Origin: Bordetella sp. H567
GTDB taxonomy: Bacteria > Pseudomonadota > Gammaproteobacteria > Burkholderiales > Burkholderiaceae_B
Assembly: GCF_001704295.1 (NCBI RefSeq)
Contig: NZ_CP012334.1
Coordinates: 4,352,084-4,416,083, forward strand
Direction of reading: 5' to 3'
DNA: 64,000 bases
A program made the translations under genes and the position numbers. Numbering within the stretch: position 1 is the stretch's first letter; each line of letters starts with the position of its first letter. Shown one piece after another: positions 53,082 to 63,043 of this stretch. Under the pieces are notes generated by a model. It was not told the DNA's origin and ran no database searches. It was given only the letters and a program-made list of their open reading frames with translations.

Positions 53082-54750
53082 CGGTGACGGCTCCGCGACT
53101 GGCGGTGCCGGCCAGTTTGCCGAACTTCGCCAGCACGCCACGCGTATAGCGGGGCTTGGGCGCGGTCCAGGCTTTACGGCGTTCGGCCATTTCGTCGTCG
53201 CTGATATTCAGTTGCAACAATAGTCGGTGGGCATCGATGGTAACCGAATCGCCCTCCCGGATCAGCGCGATGGGGCCGCCCACGAACGCTTCCGGCGCCA
53301 CATGGCCGACCACCATGCCCCATGTCCCGCCGGAGAACCGCCCATCGGTGATCAGGCCCACGGTTTCTCCCAAGCCCTGGCCCACCAGGGCGGCCGTGGG
53401 CGACAGCATTTCCCGCATGCCGGGCCCGCCCTTGGGACCCTCGTAGCGTATGACCACCACGTCCCCGGCCACGATGCCGCGCGCCATGATCGCGGCCATG
53501 GCATCGTCCTCGGAATCGAAAACGCGGGCAGGGCCGGTGATCACAGGGTTCTTCAGGCCGGTGATTTTCGCCACACAACCTTCCGGCGCCAGATTGCCCT
53601 TCAGGATGGCCAGATGTCCGTGGGAATACAAGGCCCTGTCCACGGGCCGGATGATGTCCTGCCCCGCCGGCGGCGCATCGGGTACATCGCGCAGCGTTTC
53701 CGCAATGGTCTTACCCGTGATGGTGGGACAGTCGCCATGCAATAAACCCGCATTCAACAGCAGCTTCATGACTTGCGGAATACCGCCGGCGCGATGCAAA
53801 TCGGTGGCCACATAGCGTCCGGACGGTTTCAGATCGCAGATGACCGGTACGCGCAGGCGTATGCGTTCGAAGTCGTCGATGGTCCATTCCACTTCGGCGG
53901 CATGTGCGATGGCAAGAAAATGCAGCACGGCATTGGTGGACCCGCCCGTGGCCATGATGACCGATACCGCGTTCTCGATGGAACGCCGCGTGATCAGGTC
54001 CCTGGGCCGGATTCCCCGGCGCACGGCCTCCACCAGCACCCGCGCCGATTCGGCCGCGGATGCCGTCTTTTCCGCATCCTCGTTGGACATGGTGCTGGAA
54101 TACGGCAGGCTAAGCCCCATCGCCTCGAACGACGAGCTCATGGTATTGGCCGTATACATGCCGCCGCAGGAACCGGATCCCGGCACCGCGCAGCGTTCGA
54201 TCTGCTTGAAGTCCGTTTCGCCCATGCGTCCCATGGTGTATTCACCCACGGCCTCGAACACCGACACGATAGTCAGGTCGCGCCCCTGGTAATGCCCAGG
54301 CTTGATCGTGCCGCCATAGACATAGATGGCCGGCACGTTCATGCGCGCCATGGCGATCATGCCGCCGGGCATGTTCTTGTCGCATCCCCCGATCACGACG
54401 ACGCCATCCATCCACTGCCCCTGGACGGCCGTCTCGATGCAGTCGGCGATGACCTCGCGGGACACCAGCGAGTACTTCATGCCTTCGGTACCCATGGACA
54501 TCCCGTCCGATATCGTCGGTGTGCCGAAGATCTGCGGATTCGCGCCGGCATCCCGTATGGCCTGCACCGCGGCATCGGCCAGGCGCTGCAGCCCGCTATT
54601 GCAGGGCGTAATGGTGGAATGGCCGTTGGCCACGCCGATCATCGGGTTGTCGAAGTCGCTTTCGCGATATCCCAACGCGTAGTACATGGCGCGGTTCGGG
54701 GCGCGCGCGACGCCTTGCGTTATATGCCGGGAACGTTCATTCGCTGCCAT
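53065..54750 (-). CDS. ilvD: Dihydroxyacid dehydratase IlvD
   Basis: 561 aa. Third step of valine, isoleucine and leucine synthesis. Iron-sulfur Cys residues lie in [20 protein letters not shown] and [14 protein letters not shown]; the late GRFSGGTWG is typical. Diverges from lgt with 89 bp between starts. Confidence 0.97.
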   Translation of the reverse strand: MAANERSRHITQGVARAPNRAMYYALGYRESDFDNPMIGVANGHSTITPCNSGLQRLADAAVQAIRDAGANPQIFGTPTISDGMSMGTEGMKYSLVSREVIADCIETAVQGQWMDGVVVIGGCDKNMPGGMIAMARMNVPAIYVYGGTIKPGHYQGRDLTIVSVFEAVGEYTMGRMGETDFKQIERCAVPGSGSCGGMYTANTMSSSFEAMGLSLPYSSTMSNEDAEKTASAAESARVLVEAVRRGIRPRDLITRRSIENAVSVIMATGGSTNAVLHFLAIAHAAEVEWTIDDFERIRLRVPVICDLKPSGRYVATDLHRAGGIPQVMKLLLNAGLLHGDCPTITGKTIAETLRDVPDAPPAGQDIIRPVDRALYSHGHLAILKGNLAPEGCVAKITGLKNPVITGPARVFDSEDDAMAAIMARGIVAGDVVVIRYEGPKGGPGMREMLSPTAALVGQGLGETVGLITDGRFSGGTWGMVVGHVAPEAFVGGPIALIREGDSVTIDAHRLLLQLNISDDEMAERRKAWTAPKPRYTRGVLAKFGKLAGTASRGAVTDAFED

Positions 54751-54839
54751 GATCTGACTCCTTGCCCACGCACGATCCGCACTGCGGCCTGTCTGCGGGG
54801 CGGTTATGATCGGGCCACTTCGTTTTATACATCGAACCC

Positions 54840-55631
54840 ATGCTGCGCTATCCGCAATTCGATCCCATCGCCGTCCGTATCGGCCCGCTGGCCGTCCATT
54901 GGTATGGACTCATGTATCTGTTCGGCTTCGGTCTGGTGTATCTGCTGGGGCGCTGGCGCATCGCGCATGACAAGGTAGCGGGAGGATTCTCGCCGCGCGA
55001 CCTGGAGGACCTGATCTTCTACAGCGTGATCGGCGTGGTCGCAGGGGGACGGCTGGGCTATGTGTTGTTCTATAAACCAAGCTATTACTTCACGCACCCG
55101 CTGGAGATTTTTTATTTGTGGGAAGGCGGGATGTCCTTCCACGGCGGCCTGTTGGGCGTCATCCTGGTCATGTTGTACTTCGCCCGCAAGCGCGGCGTAT
55201 CGTTCTTTACCGTGAGCGATTTCATCGCCCCACTGATACCGCTGGGCCTGGCAATGGGCCGACTGGGCAACTTCATCAACGGCGAACTATGGGGCCGGCC
55301 TACCACCGTACCGTGGGCCATGGTATTCCCGCAAAGCGGCGACGGCATCCCGCGCCACCCATCGCAGCTCTATGAACTGGGCCTGGAAGGCATCGTCCTG
55401 TTCATCCTGATGTGGTGGTTTGCCCGCAAGCCCAGGCCCACGGGCCAGGTCAGCGCCCTTTTCCTGATCGGTTATGGAACGTTCCGCTTCCTGGTGGAGT
55501 TCACCCGGGAGCCGGACAATTTCCTGGGCCTGCTGGCCGGCGGACTCAGCATGGGCCAATGGCTGTCCATCCCCATGGTTTTGATGGGCATCCTGATGTT
55601 CGTCTTTACTGCAAGACGACCGTCCCGCTGA
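54840..55631 (+). CDS. lgt: Prolipoprotein diacylglyceryl transferase
   Basis: 263 aa, seven membrane segments. Conserved [28 protein letters not shown] (active His region), and the signature [16 protein letters not shown]. Adds diacylglycerol to lipobox Cys, for example that of the phosphoesterase lipoprotein at 35.8-37.5 kb. Its end overlaps the convergent SIMPL gene by 26 bp. Confidence 0.97.
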   Translation: MLRYPQFDPIAVRIGPLAVHWYGLMYLFGFGLVYLLGRWRIAHDKVAGGFSPRDLEDLIFYSVIGVVAGGRLGYVLFYKPSYYFTHPLEIFYLWEGGMSFHGGLLGVILVMLYFARKRGVSFFTVSDFIAPLIPLGLAMGRLGNFINGELWGRPTTVPWAMVFPQSGDGIPRHPSQLYELGLEGIVLFILMWWFARKPRPTGQVSALFLIGYGTFRFLVEFTREPDNFLGLLAGGLSMGQWLSIPMVLMGILMFVFTARRPSR

Positions 55632-56382
55632 CGTCGACGCTGACCGTCACCATATCGGCCTGCAGCGGGACATCGGCGGCCGGCGCCGGGGCCGGCGCCC
55701 CTTTGGCCATCGCCATATAGGCACGCGGGGCGACGGCGCCCACGCCGCCCAGCTGGATTTTCTTGACGCGATATCCGCTGAAACCGAACGCGGATGCAGC
55801 CGCGAGCGCGCGCTCGCGGAAGGCCTGCGCCGCCTGGTTCAGCAATTTGCGTTCGGCGGCCTCGCGCGCCTTGCGCGACAAGGTAAAGCTGATATTCGAT
55901 ATGGCGCTCTTGTCGCCCATTTTGGTCGCCAGCGCGGAAGCCGCATCGAAGTCGGTCGATTCCAGGATGATGGAGCCCTCGCCCTGCCAGCCCACCAGCT
56001 TGCCTTTGTTACTGGTGTTCGGCCACACACGATAGCTGCCGGTGCGCGCGTTGACCTGGGCGTTGCTCTTGGCGGTTTTCATCATGTCGTCCAGCAGCAG
56101 GTTCAACTTGCGGCCGACCGAGGCCTGATCCGGCGCCTCGACCTGGGCGCTGACCGTGATCTGCACCGTGTCCTGCCTGACGTCTTCGGAAGCGGCGGCC
56201 TGCAGCGTCAGCAAAGGCCCCGTGTCCGCCTTGTCATCGCCGTGCGGCGCCGCGGCGGCGCCTGGCTCGGCGCCCGGCGCCGTCTGCGCCACCGCGCCCG
56301 GCGCAACGCAGACGGCGGCCAGGACCACTGCCCCGCGCGCCAGGAGGTGACCAAGAGGAATGGGCAGGAAGCGTTCGGGCAT
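55606..56382 (-). CDS. SIMPL (DUF541) domain periplasmic protein
   Basis: 258 aa. Signal peptide ending VAPGAVAQ, a short Ala/Pro linker, then a SIMPL domain ([24 protein letters not shown] at the start; [18 protein letters not shown] in the middle). Members are secreted or outer-membrane-associated with unclear roles, some linked to oxidative stress. Lies downstream of 6S RNA on the same strand. Confidence 0.88.
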   Translation of the reverse strand: MPERFLPIPLGHLLARGAVVLAAVCVAPGAVAQTAPGAEPGAAAAPHGDDKADTGPLLTLQAAASEDVRQDTVQITVSAQVEAPDQASVGRKLNLLLDDMMKTAKSNAQVNARTGSYRVWPNTSNKGKLVGWQGEGSIILESTDFDAASALATKMGDKSAISNISFTLSRKAREAAERKLLNQAAQAFRERALAAASAFGFSGYRVKKIQLGGVGAVAPRAYMAMAKGAPAPAPAADVPLQADMVTVSVDVSGTVVLQ

Positions 56383-56521
56383 GTGTGTATGGCCTTTGAA
56401 ACGGTGTACAGGGTAAAGGCGGCCTCGCGCCGGGCTGCTTGGCCGGCGCCTTGCATGACCGCCGAACGCGCAACAGGACAGCGGCGGAAGATATGCGCTT
56501 TATGCGCTTTGCCGATATGCC

Positions 56522-56547
56522 GCGGGCCTGCATGAGAGCAGGCCCGC
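56522..56547 (-). terminator. Hairpin after 6S RNA
   Basis: GCGGGCCTGC and GCAGGCCCGC form a perfect 10-bp stem with a 6-nt loop, 10 bp past the estimated 6S end. No T-run follows, so it may be a processing or termination aid. Confidence 0.55.
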
Positions 56548-56556
56548 AGAGTAAAT

Positions 56557-56738
56557 GCCCCGCCTGTGCCGTCAGGACCGGCATCTCGAACCGAGAGGTT
56601 CAAGGTGGTCGCGATCGGAGGGGCCTCGGGTTCGTCTGACAGAGAGACGATCACACCAGCCCCCACATTCACGCAACCTGTATGCCATAAAGCATAGGTT
56701 CAGAGAATGTATGGTCCAGTCACGAGCACGGCAGGGAC
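56557..56738 (-). ncRNA. ssrS: 6S RNA
   Basis: About 182 nt, the usual 6S length. On the minus strand GTGAATGTGGGGGC and GCGACCACCTTGAACC match the conserved arms that flank the central bubble. The ends close as GTCCC-t-GCCGTGC with GCAC-a-GGCGGGGC. It mimics an open promoter and binds sigma-70 RNA polymerase. Position after zapA is the conserved one. Ends are set from the closing stem. Confidence 0.85.
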
Positions 56739-56842
56739 AAACCGAAAAACCGTGGATGAATCAGGATGCGGGCGCATCGTAGCGTGCAAGTGCGGATTGC
56801 ACCGCCGATTCCTGTGTGCCCGCGGCACACGAGGATACACGA

Positions 56843-57154
56843 CTACAGCAACTTTTCCTGCCCCGAGAGGGCGTCGTCCAGCATCGAATTCATGTCTTCA
56901 ATTCTACGCTTGAAGTCGCCGACCGCCAACCCGCCCAGCGGACCGTCGGGCGCTTTCATCGACAACAGCTCGCCGGCCACCTGAAGCGCCGCCATGACGG
57001 CGATGCGTTCATTGCTCGACACTTTACCGGTAGCCTGGATACGCTGCATCAGCTGGTCCACATGGCGCACGGCGGCCACCAGCGTGGGTTTTTCATCCAC
57101 CGAGCACGCGAGCGAATACTCACGTCCCAGGATATTGACATCTACGCGTTCCAT
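56843..57154 (-). CDS. zapA: Cell division protein ZapA
   Basis: 103 aa. VDVNILGREYSLACSVDEKPTLVAAVRHVD is the ZapA head; a long coiled coil follows. It bundles FtsZ filaments. Two base pairs after the coiled-coil gene upstream, with 6S RNA downstream. Confidence 0.94.
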   Translation of the reverse strand: MERVDVNILGREYSLACSVDEKPTLVAAVRHVDQLMQRIQATGKVSSNERIAVMAALQVAGELLSMKAPDGPLGGLAVGDFKRRIEDMNSMLDDALSGQEKLL

Positions 57155-57156
57155 AC

Positions 57157-57603
57157 TTACTGGTGCTCCTCGACCGGCGCGCCAGGCAGGCGCGCCAGAA
57201 CGGCGTCGATACGTTCACGCGCCGCCACGGCCGCCACACGCAAGCGCTGCAGGTCGGTTTCGCGCGCATTCAAGCGCGTTTGCCACGCGCTTTCCTGAGC
57301 GGCGAGCTGGTTTTCCAGCGCCTGGCGCTGTTCCGCATGTTTCTCGAGCTCGGCGCGCAGCCTGGCTTCGGCTTCTTCGGACTGCGCCAGCTTGGCGGCG
57401 AGTTCGCTATCGTGGGTCTGCAGGCGTTCCTGCAGGGCGTGCAGACGCGCATCCGCCTCGTCGCAGCGTTCGCGCAGTTTGCGGGATTCCTGTTCAGCCT
57501 GGGCCAGGCGGGATCGCAAGGCATCCCGTTCGCCATGCAGCTGGCGGGTGCGTTGCACCAGTTGCCCGATACGGGCAGCGAGTTGGTCTAGGTCTTGCAG
57601 CAT
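57157..57603 (-). CDS. Coiled-coil protein upstream of zapA
   Basis: 148 aa, nearly all one coiled coil (QLAARIGQLVQRTRQLHGE to the Ala/Glu-rich middle). By size, position and content it resembles the TIGR02449/ZapB-like proteins that precede zapA in many proteobacteria. A role in Z-ring organisation is inferred from that. Confidence 0.75.
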   Translation of the reverse strand: MLQDLDQLAARIGQLVQRTRQLHGERDALRSRLAQAEQESRKLRERCDEADARLHALQERLQTHDSELAAKLAQSEEAEARLRAELEKHAEQRQALENQLAAQESAWQTRLNARETDLQRLRVAAVAARERIDAVLARLPGAPVEEHQ

Positions 57604-58081
57604 GGGCGCTATCGTAAACCATTCGCAGCGCCGCTACATGGTCATATGCACCGTGTGATACCTGGCAATATTCGGTAGAACTGTCGCCCCGGCCGCGGCC
57701 GCGCCGCGCCCTTCCACGGCCAGTTCAGGCAGATCCGAACCCGCGGACAGTCCGTCGGCACGGGCCCCGGTGCCGCGTGGCAAGCACGCCACGGCGCCCT
57801 GGATGGGCTTTCCCTTCTCTTTCTAACTACTTTCAGAAAGCTTTCATTTACCTGCCAGCAAGGCCGGTTTGTAACGACTCAGGTACCTGACAGCTTCAAT
57901 TTTAGGGAAAACCATAGGCTTTCAGCCAAATTACAGGGTTTCATCCCTCCATGGGCTCCATTACCATGCAGCCATTCACGGAGCTGTGAGTTTACTTTCA
58001 TCAAGCAAACTTGAACCTGAAGCCAAGCAAACGGCCACCTGAACGTTTTTTTATCACATGCTGTATTAGGAGCAGACAATC
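57604..58081. other. Long region before tctB
   Basis: About 478 bp, visibly less GC-rich than its surroundings, without a supported gene. It must carry the promoters of the coiled-coil gene (minus) and of tctBA (plus). AGGAG lies 8 bases before the tctB ATG. No riboswitch that I can name. Confidence 0.4.
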
Positions 58082-58546
58082 ATGCAGCTACGTAACAAAC
58101 AGGACTTCTGGTCAGGGGTGATGTTCGTCGCCCTCGGACTGGGATTCGCCTGGCAGGCGACCAGCTACCAGATGGGTACCGCTGCGCGCATGGGCCCAGG
58201 ATACTTCCCGTTCTGGCTCGGCGTCGTGCTGGCCCTGCTGGGTGCGATCGTTCTGATCGGCTCGCTGTCCGCCAAGGCCACCGAAACCCACGTGGAACAC
58301 TTCGACTGGCGCATCGCTTTGCTGGTGCTCGGCTCGGTCGTCCTTTACGGTGTCGTGCTGAAGTTCCTGGGCGTTTACATCTCTGTCTTCCTGCTGGTGA
58401 TCGTCAGCAGTCTGGCCAGCCACGAATTCAATTGGAAAGTGGCCGCGGCCAACGGTATTTTTCTGGTGGTGTTCGTCTACCTGGCTTTCATCAAGGGCCT
58501 GGGTCTGATTTTCCCGCTGTGGCCGTCCTTCATCGGCGCGAACTAA
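58082..58546 (+). CDS. tctB: Tripartite tricarboxylate transporter small subunit TctB
   Basis: 154 aa with four membrane segments (WSGVMFVALGLGFAWQA; FWLGVVLALLGAIVLIG; IALLVLGSVVLYGVVL; IFLLVVFVYLAFIKG). Pairs with TctA, 13 bp downstream. No Bug receptor gene is adjacent. Confidence 0.92.
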   Translation: MQLRNKQDFWSGVMFVALGLGFAWQATSYQMGTAARMGPGYFPFWLGVVLALLGAIVLIGSLSAKATETHVEHFDWRIALLVLGSVVLYGVVLKFLGVYISVFLLVIVSSLASHEFNWKVAAANGIFLVVFVYLAFIKGLGLIFPLWPSFIGAN

Positions 58547-58559
58547 GGAGTAAACGGCC

Positions 58560-60065
58560 ATGGAATTGTTTGATCACCTGATGCTGGGTTTCTCCGTCGC
58601 GATTTCGCCGGAAAACCTCGCTTATGCCCTGCTGGGTTGCCTGCTGGGTACCTTGATCGGCGTGCTGCCGGGTATCGGCCCCGTGCCGACCATCGCCATG
58701 CTGCTGCCGATCACCTATGTCCTGCCGCCTGTCGCGGGCCTGATCATGCTGGCCGGCATCTACTATGGCGCGCAGTATGGCGGCTCGACGACGGCCATCC
58801 TGGTGGCGCTGCCGGGTGAAACCTCCGCGGTGGTCACCGTGCTGGACGGCCACCAGATGGCACGCAACGGCCGCGCCGGCGCCGCCCTGGCCATCGCCGC
58901 GCTGGGCTCGTTCTTCGCCGGCTGCGTGGCGACCATGCTGCTGGCCGCCTTCGCGCCCCCGCTGGCCGAAGTGGCCTTCAAGTTCGGCCCCGCGGAGTAC
59001 TTCTCGCTGATGGTGCTGGGCCTGGTCGGCGCGGTGGTGCTGGCGTCCGGCTCGCTGCCCAAGGCCATCGCGATGATCCTTCTGGGTCTGCTCCTGGGCA
59101 TGGTCGGCACGGACGTGAACTCCGGCGTTGCCCGCTACGACTTCGGCATCCCGGAACTGCAGGACGGCATCGATTTCGCCATCGTAGCCATGGGCGTGTT
59201 CGGCTTCGCCGAAATCATGACCAACCTGGAACAGAAGGAAAATCGCGTCGACATCACCGACAAGATCGGCAGCCTGTACCCCAACAAGACCGAGTTCAAG
59301 GAAGCCTATCCCGCGGTCCTGCGCGGTACGGCGCTGGGTTCGGCGCTGGGCATCCTGCCGGGGGGCGGCGCAGTGCTGTCTTCCTTCGCGTCGTACACGC
59401 TGGAGAAAAAGATCTCGCGCCAGCCCAAGCGTTTCGGCAAGGGACACCCGGCCGGCCTGGCCGGTCCGGAATCGGCCAACAACGCCGCGGCGCAAACCTC
59501 GTTCATTCCCTTGCTGACGCTGGGCATACCGGGCAACGCCGTGATGGCCTTGATGGTCGGTGCGATGACCATCCACAACATCCAGCCCGGCCCGCAGGTC
59601 ATGAGCAGCCACCCCGAGCTGTTCTGGGGCCTGATCGCCTCGATGTGGATCGGCAACTTGATGCTGGTGGTGCTGAACCTGCCGCTGATCGGCCTGTGGG
59701 TGAAGCTGCTGAAGGTGCCCTACCGCGTGCTGTTCCCGGCCATTCTGGTGTTCTGCACGATCGGCGTGTATTCGCTGAACTACAACACCTTCGATATCTT
59801 CACCACCGCGTGCTTCGGCCTGATCGGCTATGTGTGGGCCAAGCTCAAGTGCGAAGGCGCCCCGCTGCTGCTGGGCCTGGTGCTGGGGCCCATGATGGAA
59901 GAAAACTTCCGCCGCGCCTTGCTGCTGTCCCGCGGCGACTTCACGACCTTCATCAGCCGTCCCTTGTCGGCCAGCCTGCTGGCTGCCGCGCTGGCGCTGG
60001 TGATCATCGTCGCCCTGCCCTCCATCCGCAAGAAGCGAGACGAAACCTTCGTCGAGGAAGTTTGA
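58560..60065 (+). CDS. tctA: Tripartite tricarboxylate transporter large subunit TctA
   Basis: 501 aa, about eleven membrane segments. Conserved GVLPGIGPVPTIAMLLPIT near residue 35, YYGAQYGGSTTAILV and the internal repeat GILPGGGAVLSSFASY. Forms the permease with TctB and would accept a Bug protein encoded elsewhere, such as the one at 8.8-9.8 kb. Substrate unknown. Confidence 0.95.
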   Translation: MELFDHLMLGFSVAISPENLAYALLGCLLGTLIGVLPGIGPVPTIAMLLPITYVLPPVAGLIMLAGIYYGAQYGGSTTAILVALPGETSAVVTVLDGHQMARNGRAGAALAIAALGSFFAGCVATMLLAAFAPPLAEVAFKFGPAEYFSLMVLGLVGAVVLASGSLPKAIAMILLGLLLGMVGTDVNSGVARYDFGIPELQDGIDFAIVAMGVFGFAEIMTNLEQKENRVDITDKIGSLYPNKTEFKEAYPAVLRGTALGSALGILPGGGAVLSSFASYTLEKKISRQPKRFGKGHPAGLAGPESANNAAAQTSFIPLLTLGIPGNAVMALMVGAMTIHNIQPGPQVMSSHPELFWGLIASMWIGNLMLVVLNLPLIGLWVKLLKVPYRVLFPAILVFCTIGVYSLNYNTFDIFTTACFGLIGYVWAKLKCEGAPLLLGLVLGPMMEENFRRALLLSRGDFTTFISRPLSASLLAAALALVIIVALPSIRKKRDETFVEEV

Positions 60066-60111
60066 ACGGCATACGACCGGCCCCCGAACGGGGTGCCGGA
60101 CCGGATGCGGG

Positions 60112-60137
60112 AAGCGCCCCCTGCGGGCGCTTTTTTT
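60112..60137 (+). terminator. Terminator after tctBA
   Basis: AAGCGCCC and GGGCGCTT pair around a short CCTGC loop, followed by seven T, about 50 bp past the tctA stop. Confidence 0.88.
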
Positions 60138-60365
60138 CATGCCACGCCCGGGATGCCGTGGGCCGCGCCAGGGACACGTACGGCGCGCAGGACCAGCGCG
60201 GGGCCGGCCAGGCCGGACCAGCTCAGCTGCCCTCGGCCCGGAACACCGCGCGCATCCCGCCCGGATACGGCCCGGATAGGGCGCGATCCGGATATGGTGC
60301 AGTGCACACAATCTCTTACGTTAAAGTAGGGGTTTACCCCCTCCTGAACGCCGTTCCCGCACCCT
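60138..60365. other. Gap before the gamma-glutamyltransferase gene
   Basis: About 230 bp, part of a 300-bp gap after tctA. No gene is seen. The end is AT-richer (TTACGTTAAAGTAG) and probably holds the promoter of the next gene. Confidence 0.35.
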
Positions 60366-61970
60366 ATGACTTTTGATTGGCAGAATCCCTACAGGACTGC
60401 GCGCGCGCCTGTGTTCGCACGCAATGTCGTGGCGACCTCGCAACCGCTCGCGGCCCAGGCCGGCCTGCGTGTGCTGGCCGCGGGCGGCAACGCGGTGGAC
60501 GCGGCCATCGCGGCCGCGGCCACGCTGACCCTGACCGAACCCGTCAGCAACGGGCTGGGATCTGATTGCTTTGCCATCGTCTGGGACGGCTCGCGCCTGC
60601 ATGGCCTGAATGCGTCCGGCACGGCGCCGGGGGCGTGGAATCCCGATTACTTCAAGCGCAAGCACAACGGAAGCATTCCCATGCGGGGCTGGGACAGCGT
60701 GACCGTGCCCGGATGCGTCGCGGGCTGGGCCGCCTTGCACGAAAAACTGGGCTCGCTGTCCTTCGAGGACATCCTGGCGCCGGCCATCGATTACGCGGAG
60801 CGCGGTTTTGCCGTGTCGCCCATCGTGCAGCAGAAGTGGGCCGCGCAAGCCGACGTGCTGCAATCGCTGCCCGGCTTCGCGGAGCACTTCCTGCCGCGCG
60901 GACGCGCCCCGGCGGTGGGCGAGCACTTCGTCCTGAAGGGTGCCGCCAGCACGCTGCGGCGCATCGCCGCATCCGGCGGGCGCGATTTCTACGAAGGCGA
61001 AACGGCTCACAAGCTGGTGGCGCATGCGCAGGCCCACGACGCCGGCATGACGCTGGCGGACCTGCGAGACTTCCGGCCCGAATGGGTGACGCCGCTGGGC
61101 CAGAATTATCGCGGCTATACGCTGCACCAGATCCCGCCCAATGGCCAGGGCATCGCCGCGCTGATCGCGCTTGGAATACTGGAAAACTTCGACGTCGCTT
61201 CCCGGCCGGTCGACCATCCCGATACGCAGCACCTGATGATCGAGGCCATGAAGCTGGCCTTCGCCGACGTCTATGCGCACGTGGGCGACGCCAGGCATAT
61301 GTATGTGTCGCCGGAACAGATGCTGGCCCCCGACTACCTGGCGGCACGCGCAAAGTTGATCGACATGCGCCGCGCCAAGCTCTTCACGACCGGGCATGCG
61401 CCGACGGGGGGGACGATCTACCTGACCGCGGCGGACCGCAACGGCATGATGGTCAGCTTCATCCAGTCCAACTACATGGGTTTCGGCTCGGGTGTGGTCG
61501 TTCCCGGCACGGGTGTCAGCCTGCAGAACCGCGGCCACGGCTTCACGCTGGAGCCGGGCCACCCCAACCTGGTGAGCGGCGGCAAGCGGCCCTTCCATAC
61601 GATCATTCCAGGCTTCCTCATGAAGGAAGGCGCGCCGGTGATGAGCTTCGGCGTGATGGGCGGCAATATGCAGCCGCAGGGCCATCTGCAGACGCTGGTG
61701 CGCATGCTGGATTTCGGCCAGCAGCCCCAGGCGGCCTGCGACGCGCCGCGCTGGAAATGGAATCATGGCATCTCGGTCGATGTCGAACCGGAAATGCCCC
61801 AGCAAGTGCTGGACGCGCTGCGGGCTCGCGGCCATTTGCTGGAAGGCCTGGAGGATCCTTACATGGACTTCGGCTCCGGCCAGTTCATCTGGCGCCTGGG
61901 CGATCCCGCGGTGGACGGCTACGTCGCGGCGAGCGACAGCCGCCGCGACGGCTTGGCGGCGGGTTTCTAG
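60366..61970 (+). CDS. Gamma-glutamyltransferase family protein
   Basis: 534 aa. NTN-hydrolase family: early VATSQPLAAQAGLRVLAAGGNAVDAAIAAA, and the probable self-cleavage Thr in PTGGTIYLTAADRNGMMVSFIQSN (about residue 345), then GNMQPQGHLQTLVRMLDFG. No signal peptide, so it is likely cytosolic, unlike classical Ggt. It may act on gamma-glutamyl amides or be another acylase of the family. It is followed by a dehydrogenase 44 bp downstream. Confidence 0.88.
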   Translation: MTFDWQNPYRTARAPVFARNVVATSQPLAAQAGLRVLAAGGNAVDAAIAAAATLTLTEPVSNGLGSDCFAIVWDGSRLHGLNASGTAPGAWNPDYFKRKHNGSIPMRGWDSVTVPGCVAGWAALHEKLGSLSFEDILAPAIDYAERGFAVSPIVQQKWAAQADVLQSLPGFAEHFLPRGRAPAVGEHFVLKGAASTLRRIAASGGRDFYEGETAHKLVAHAQAHDAGMTLADLRDFRPEWVTPLGQNYRGYTLHQIPPNGQGIAALIALGILENFDVASRPVDHPDTQHLMIEAMKLAFADVYAHVGDARHMYVSPEQMLAPDYLAARAKLIDMRRAKLFTTGHAPTGGTIYLTAADRNGMMVSFIQSNYMGFGSGVVVPGTGVSLQNRGHGFTLEPGHPNLVSGGKRPFHTIIPGFLMKEGAPVMSFGVMGGNMQPQGHLQTLVRMLDFGQQPQAACDAPRWKWNHGISVDVEPEMPQQVLDALRARGHLLEGLEDPYMDFGSGQFIWRLGDPAVDGYVAASDSRRDGLAAGF

Positions 61971-62014
61971 GCGACTTTTTTTGTTCGATAACACCTCTGC
62001 AACCGGAGATCTGC

Positions 62015-62920
62015 ATGGCTTCCATCGGCAGTAAAACGTACGACGCGACGTCATCGAAGAAAGTGGCCTTCCTGGGCCTGGGCGTGATGGGGTTTCCCAT
62101 GGCGGGCCATCTGGCGCGCGCCGGACACCAGGTGACGGTCTATAACCGCACCGCGGCCAAGGCGCAGGAATGGGCTGGGGAATTCGGCGGCAAGACCGCC
62201 GGGACGCCGCGCGAGGCCGCCGCGGGGGCGGAGATCGTGTTCTGCTGCGTGGGCAACGACGACGATTTGCGCAGCGTCGTACTAGGCGACGACGGCGCAT
62301 TCGCCGGCATGGGCAAGGCGGCGGTGTTCGTCGACCACACCACCGCGTCGGCTCAAGTGGCGCGCGAACTCCATGCGGAAGCCACGCGCCGGGGCATGCA
62401 CTTCATCGACGCGCCGGTCTCGGGCGGCCAGGCAGGTGCGGTCAACGGCGTGCTCACCGTGATGTGCGGTGGCGAGCAGGACGTTTTCGATCGCATCAAA
62501 CCGGTGGCGCAGGTGTTCGGCCGGGCGGTGACCCTGGTCGGTGCGGCCGGCGCCGGACAGCTGGCGAAAATGGTCAACCAGATCTGTATCGCGGGGCTGG
62601 TGCAAGGCCTGTCCGAAGGCCTCGCGTTCGGACAGGCTGCCGGCCTGGACATGAAGCTCGTGCTGGACGTGATCAGCAAGGGCGCCGCTCAAAGCTGGCA
62701 GATGGAGAATCGCGGCTCCACCATGGTGGACGACAAATTCGACTTCGGCTTCGCCGTGAACTGGATGCGCAAGGACCTGGGCCTGGTGCTGGAGGAAGCA
62801 CGCGCCAACGGTGCCCGCGTACCCGTCACGGCGCTGGTGGACCAGTTCTACGCCGACGTGCAAAAGATGGGCGGCGGCCGCTGGGATACGTCCAGCCTGG
62901 TCAAGCGTCTGCGCGACTAG
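62015..62920 (+). CDS. 3-hydroxyisobutyrate/tartronate-semialdehyde type dehydrogenase
   Basis: 301 aa. Rossmann loop AFLGLGVMGFPMAGHL, the substrate motif DAPVSGGQAGAVNG, and the catalytic Lys in GAGQLAKMVNQ. NAD(P)-dependent oxidation of a beta-hydroxyacid; GarR, MmsB or a related activity cannot be distinguished. ATG 62015 follows CCGGAGAT; the frame is open upstream through the gamma-glutamyltransferase gene but in a different frame from it. Confidence 0.92.
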   Translation: MASIGSKTYDATSSKKVAFLGLGVMGFPMAGHLARAGHQVTVYNRTAAKAQEWAGEFGGKTAGTPREAAAGAEIVFCCVGNDDDLRSVVLGDDGAFAGMGKAAVFVDHTTASAQVARELHAEATRRGMHFIDAPVSGGQAGAVNGVLTVMCGGEQDVFDRIKPVAQVFGRAVTLVGAAGAGQLAKMVNQICIAGLVQGLSEGLAFGQAAGLDMKLVLDVISKGAAQSWQMENRGSTMVDDKFDFGFAVNWMRKDLGLVLEEARANGARVPVTALVDQFYADVQKMGGGRWDTSSLVKRLRD

Positions 62921-63043
62921 GGCTTGTCAACGCCGGACGGAGCCTCGAACCGGCCGCGGAACCCGCGAAATGACGGCCGGTCACTGAAGGGATAACGGCC
63001 GGCGCAGGCCGCCCAGCGGCCGGCGTCCGCGTACTTGCCCGGC

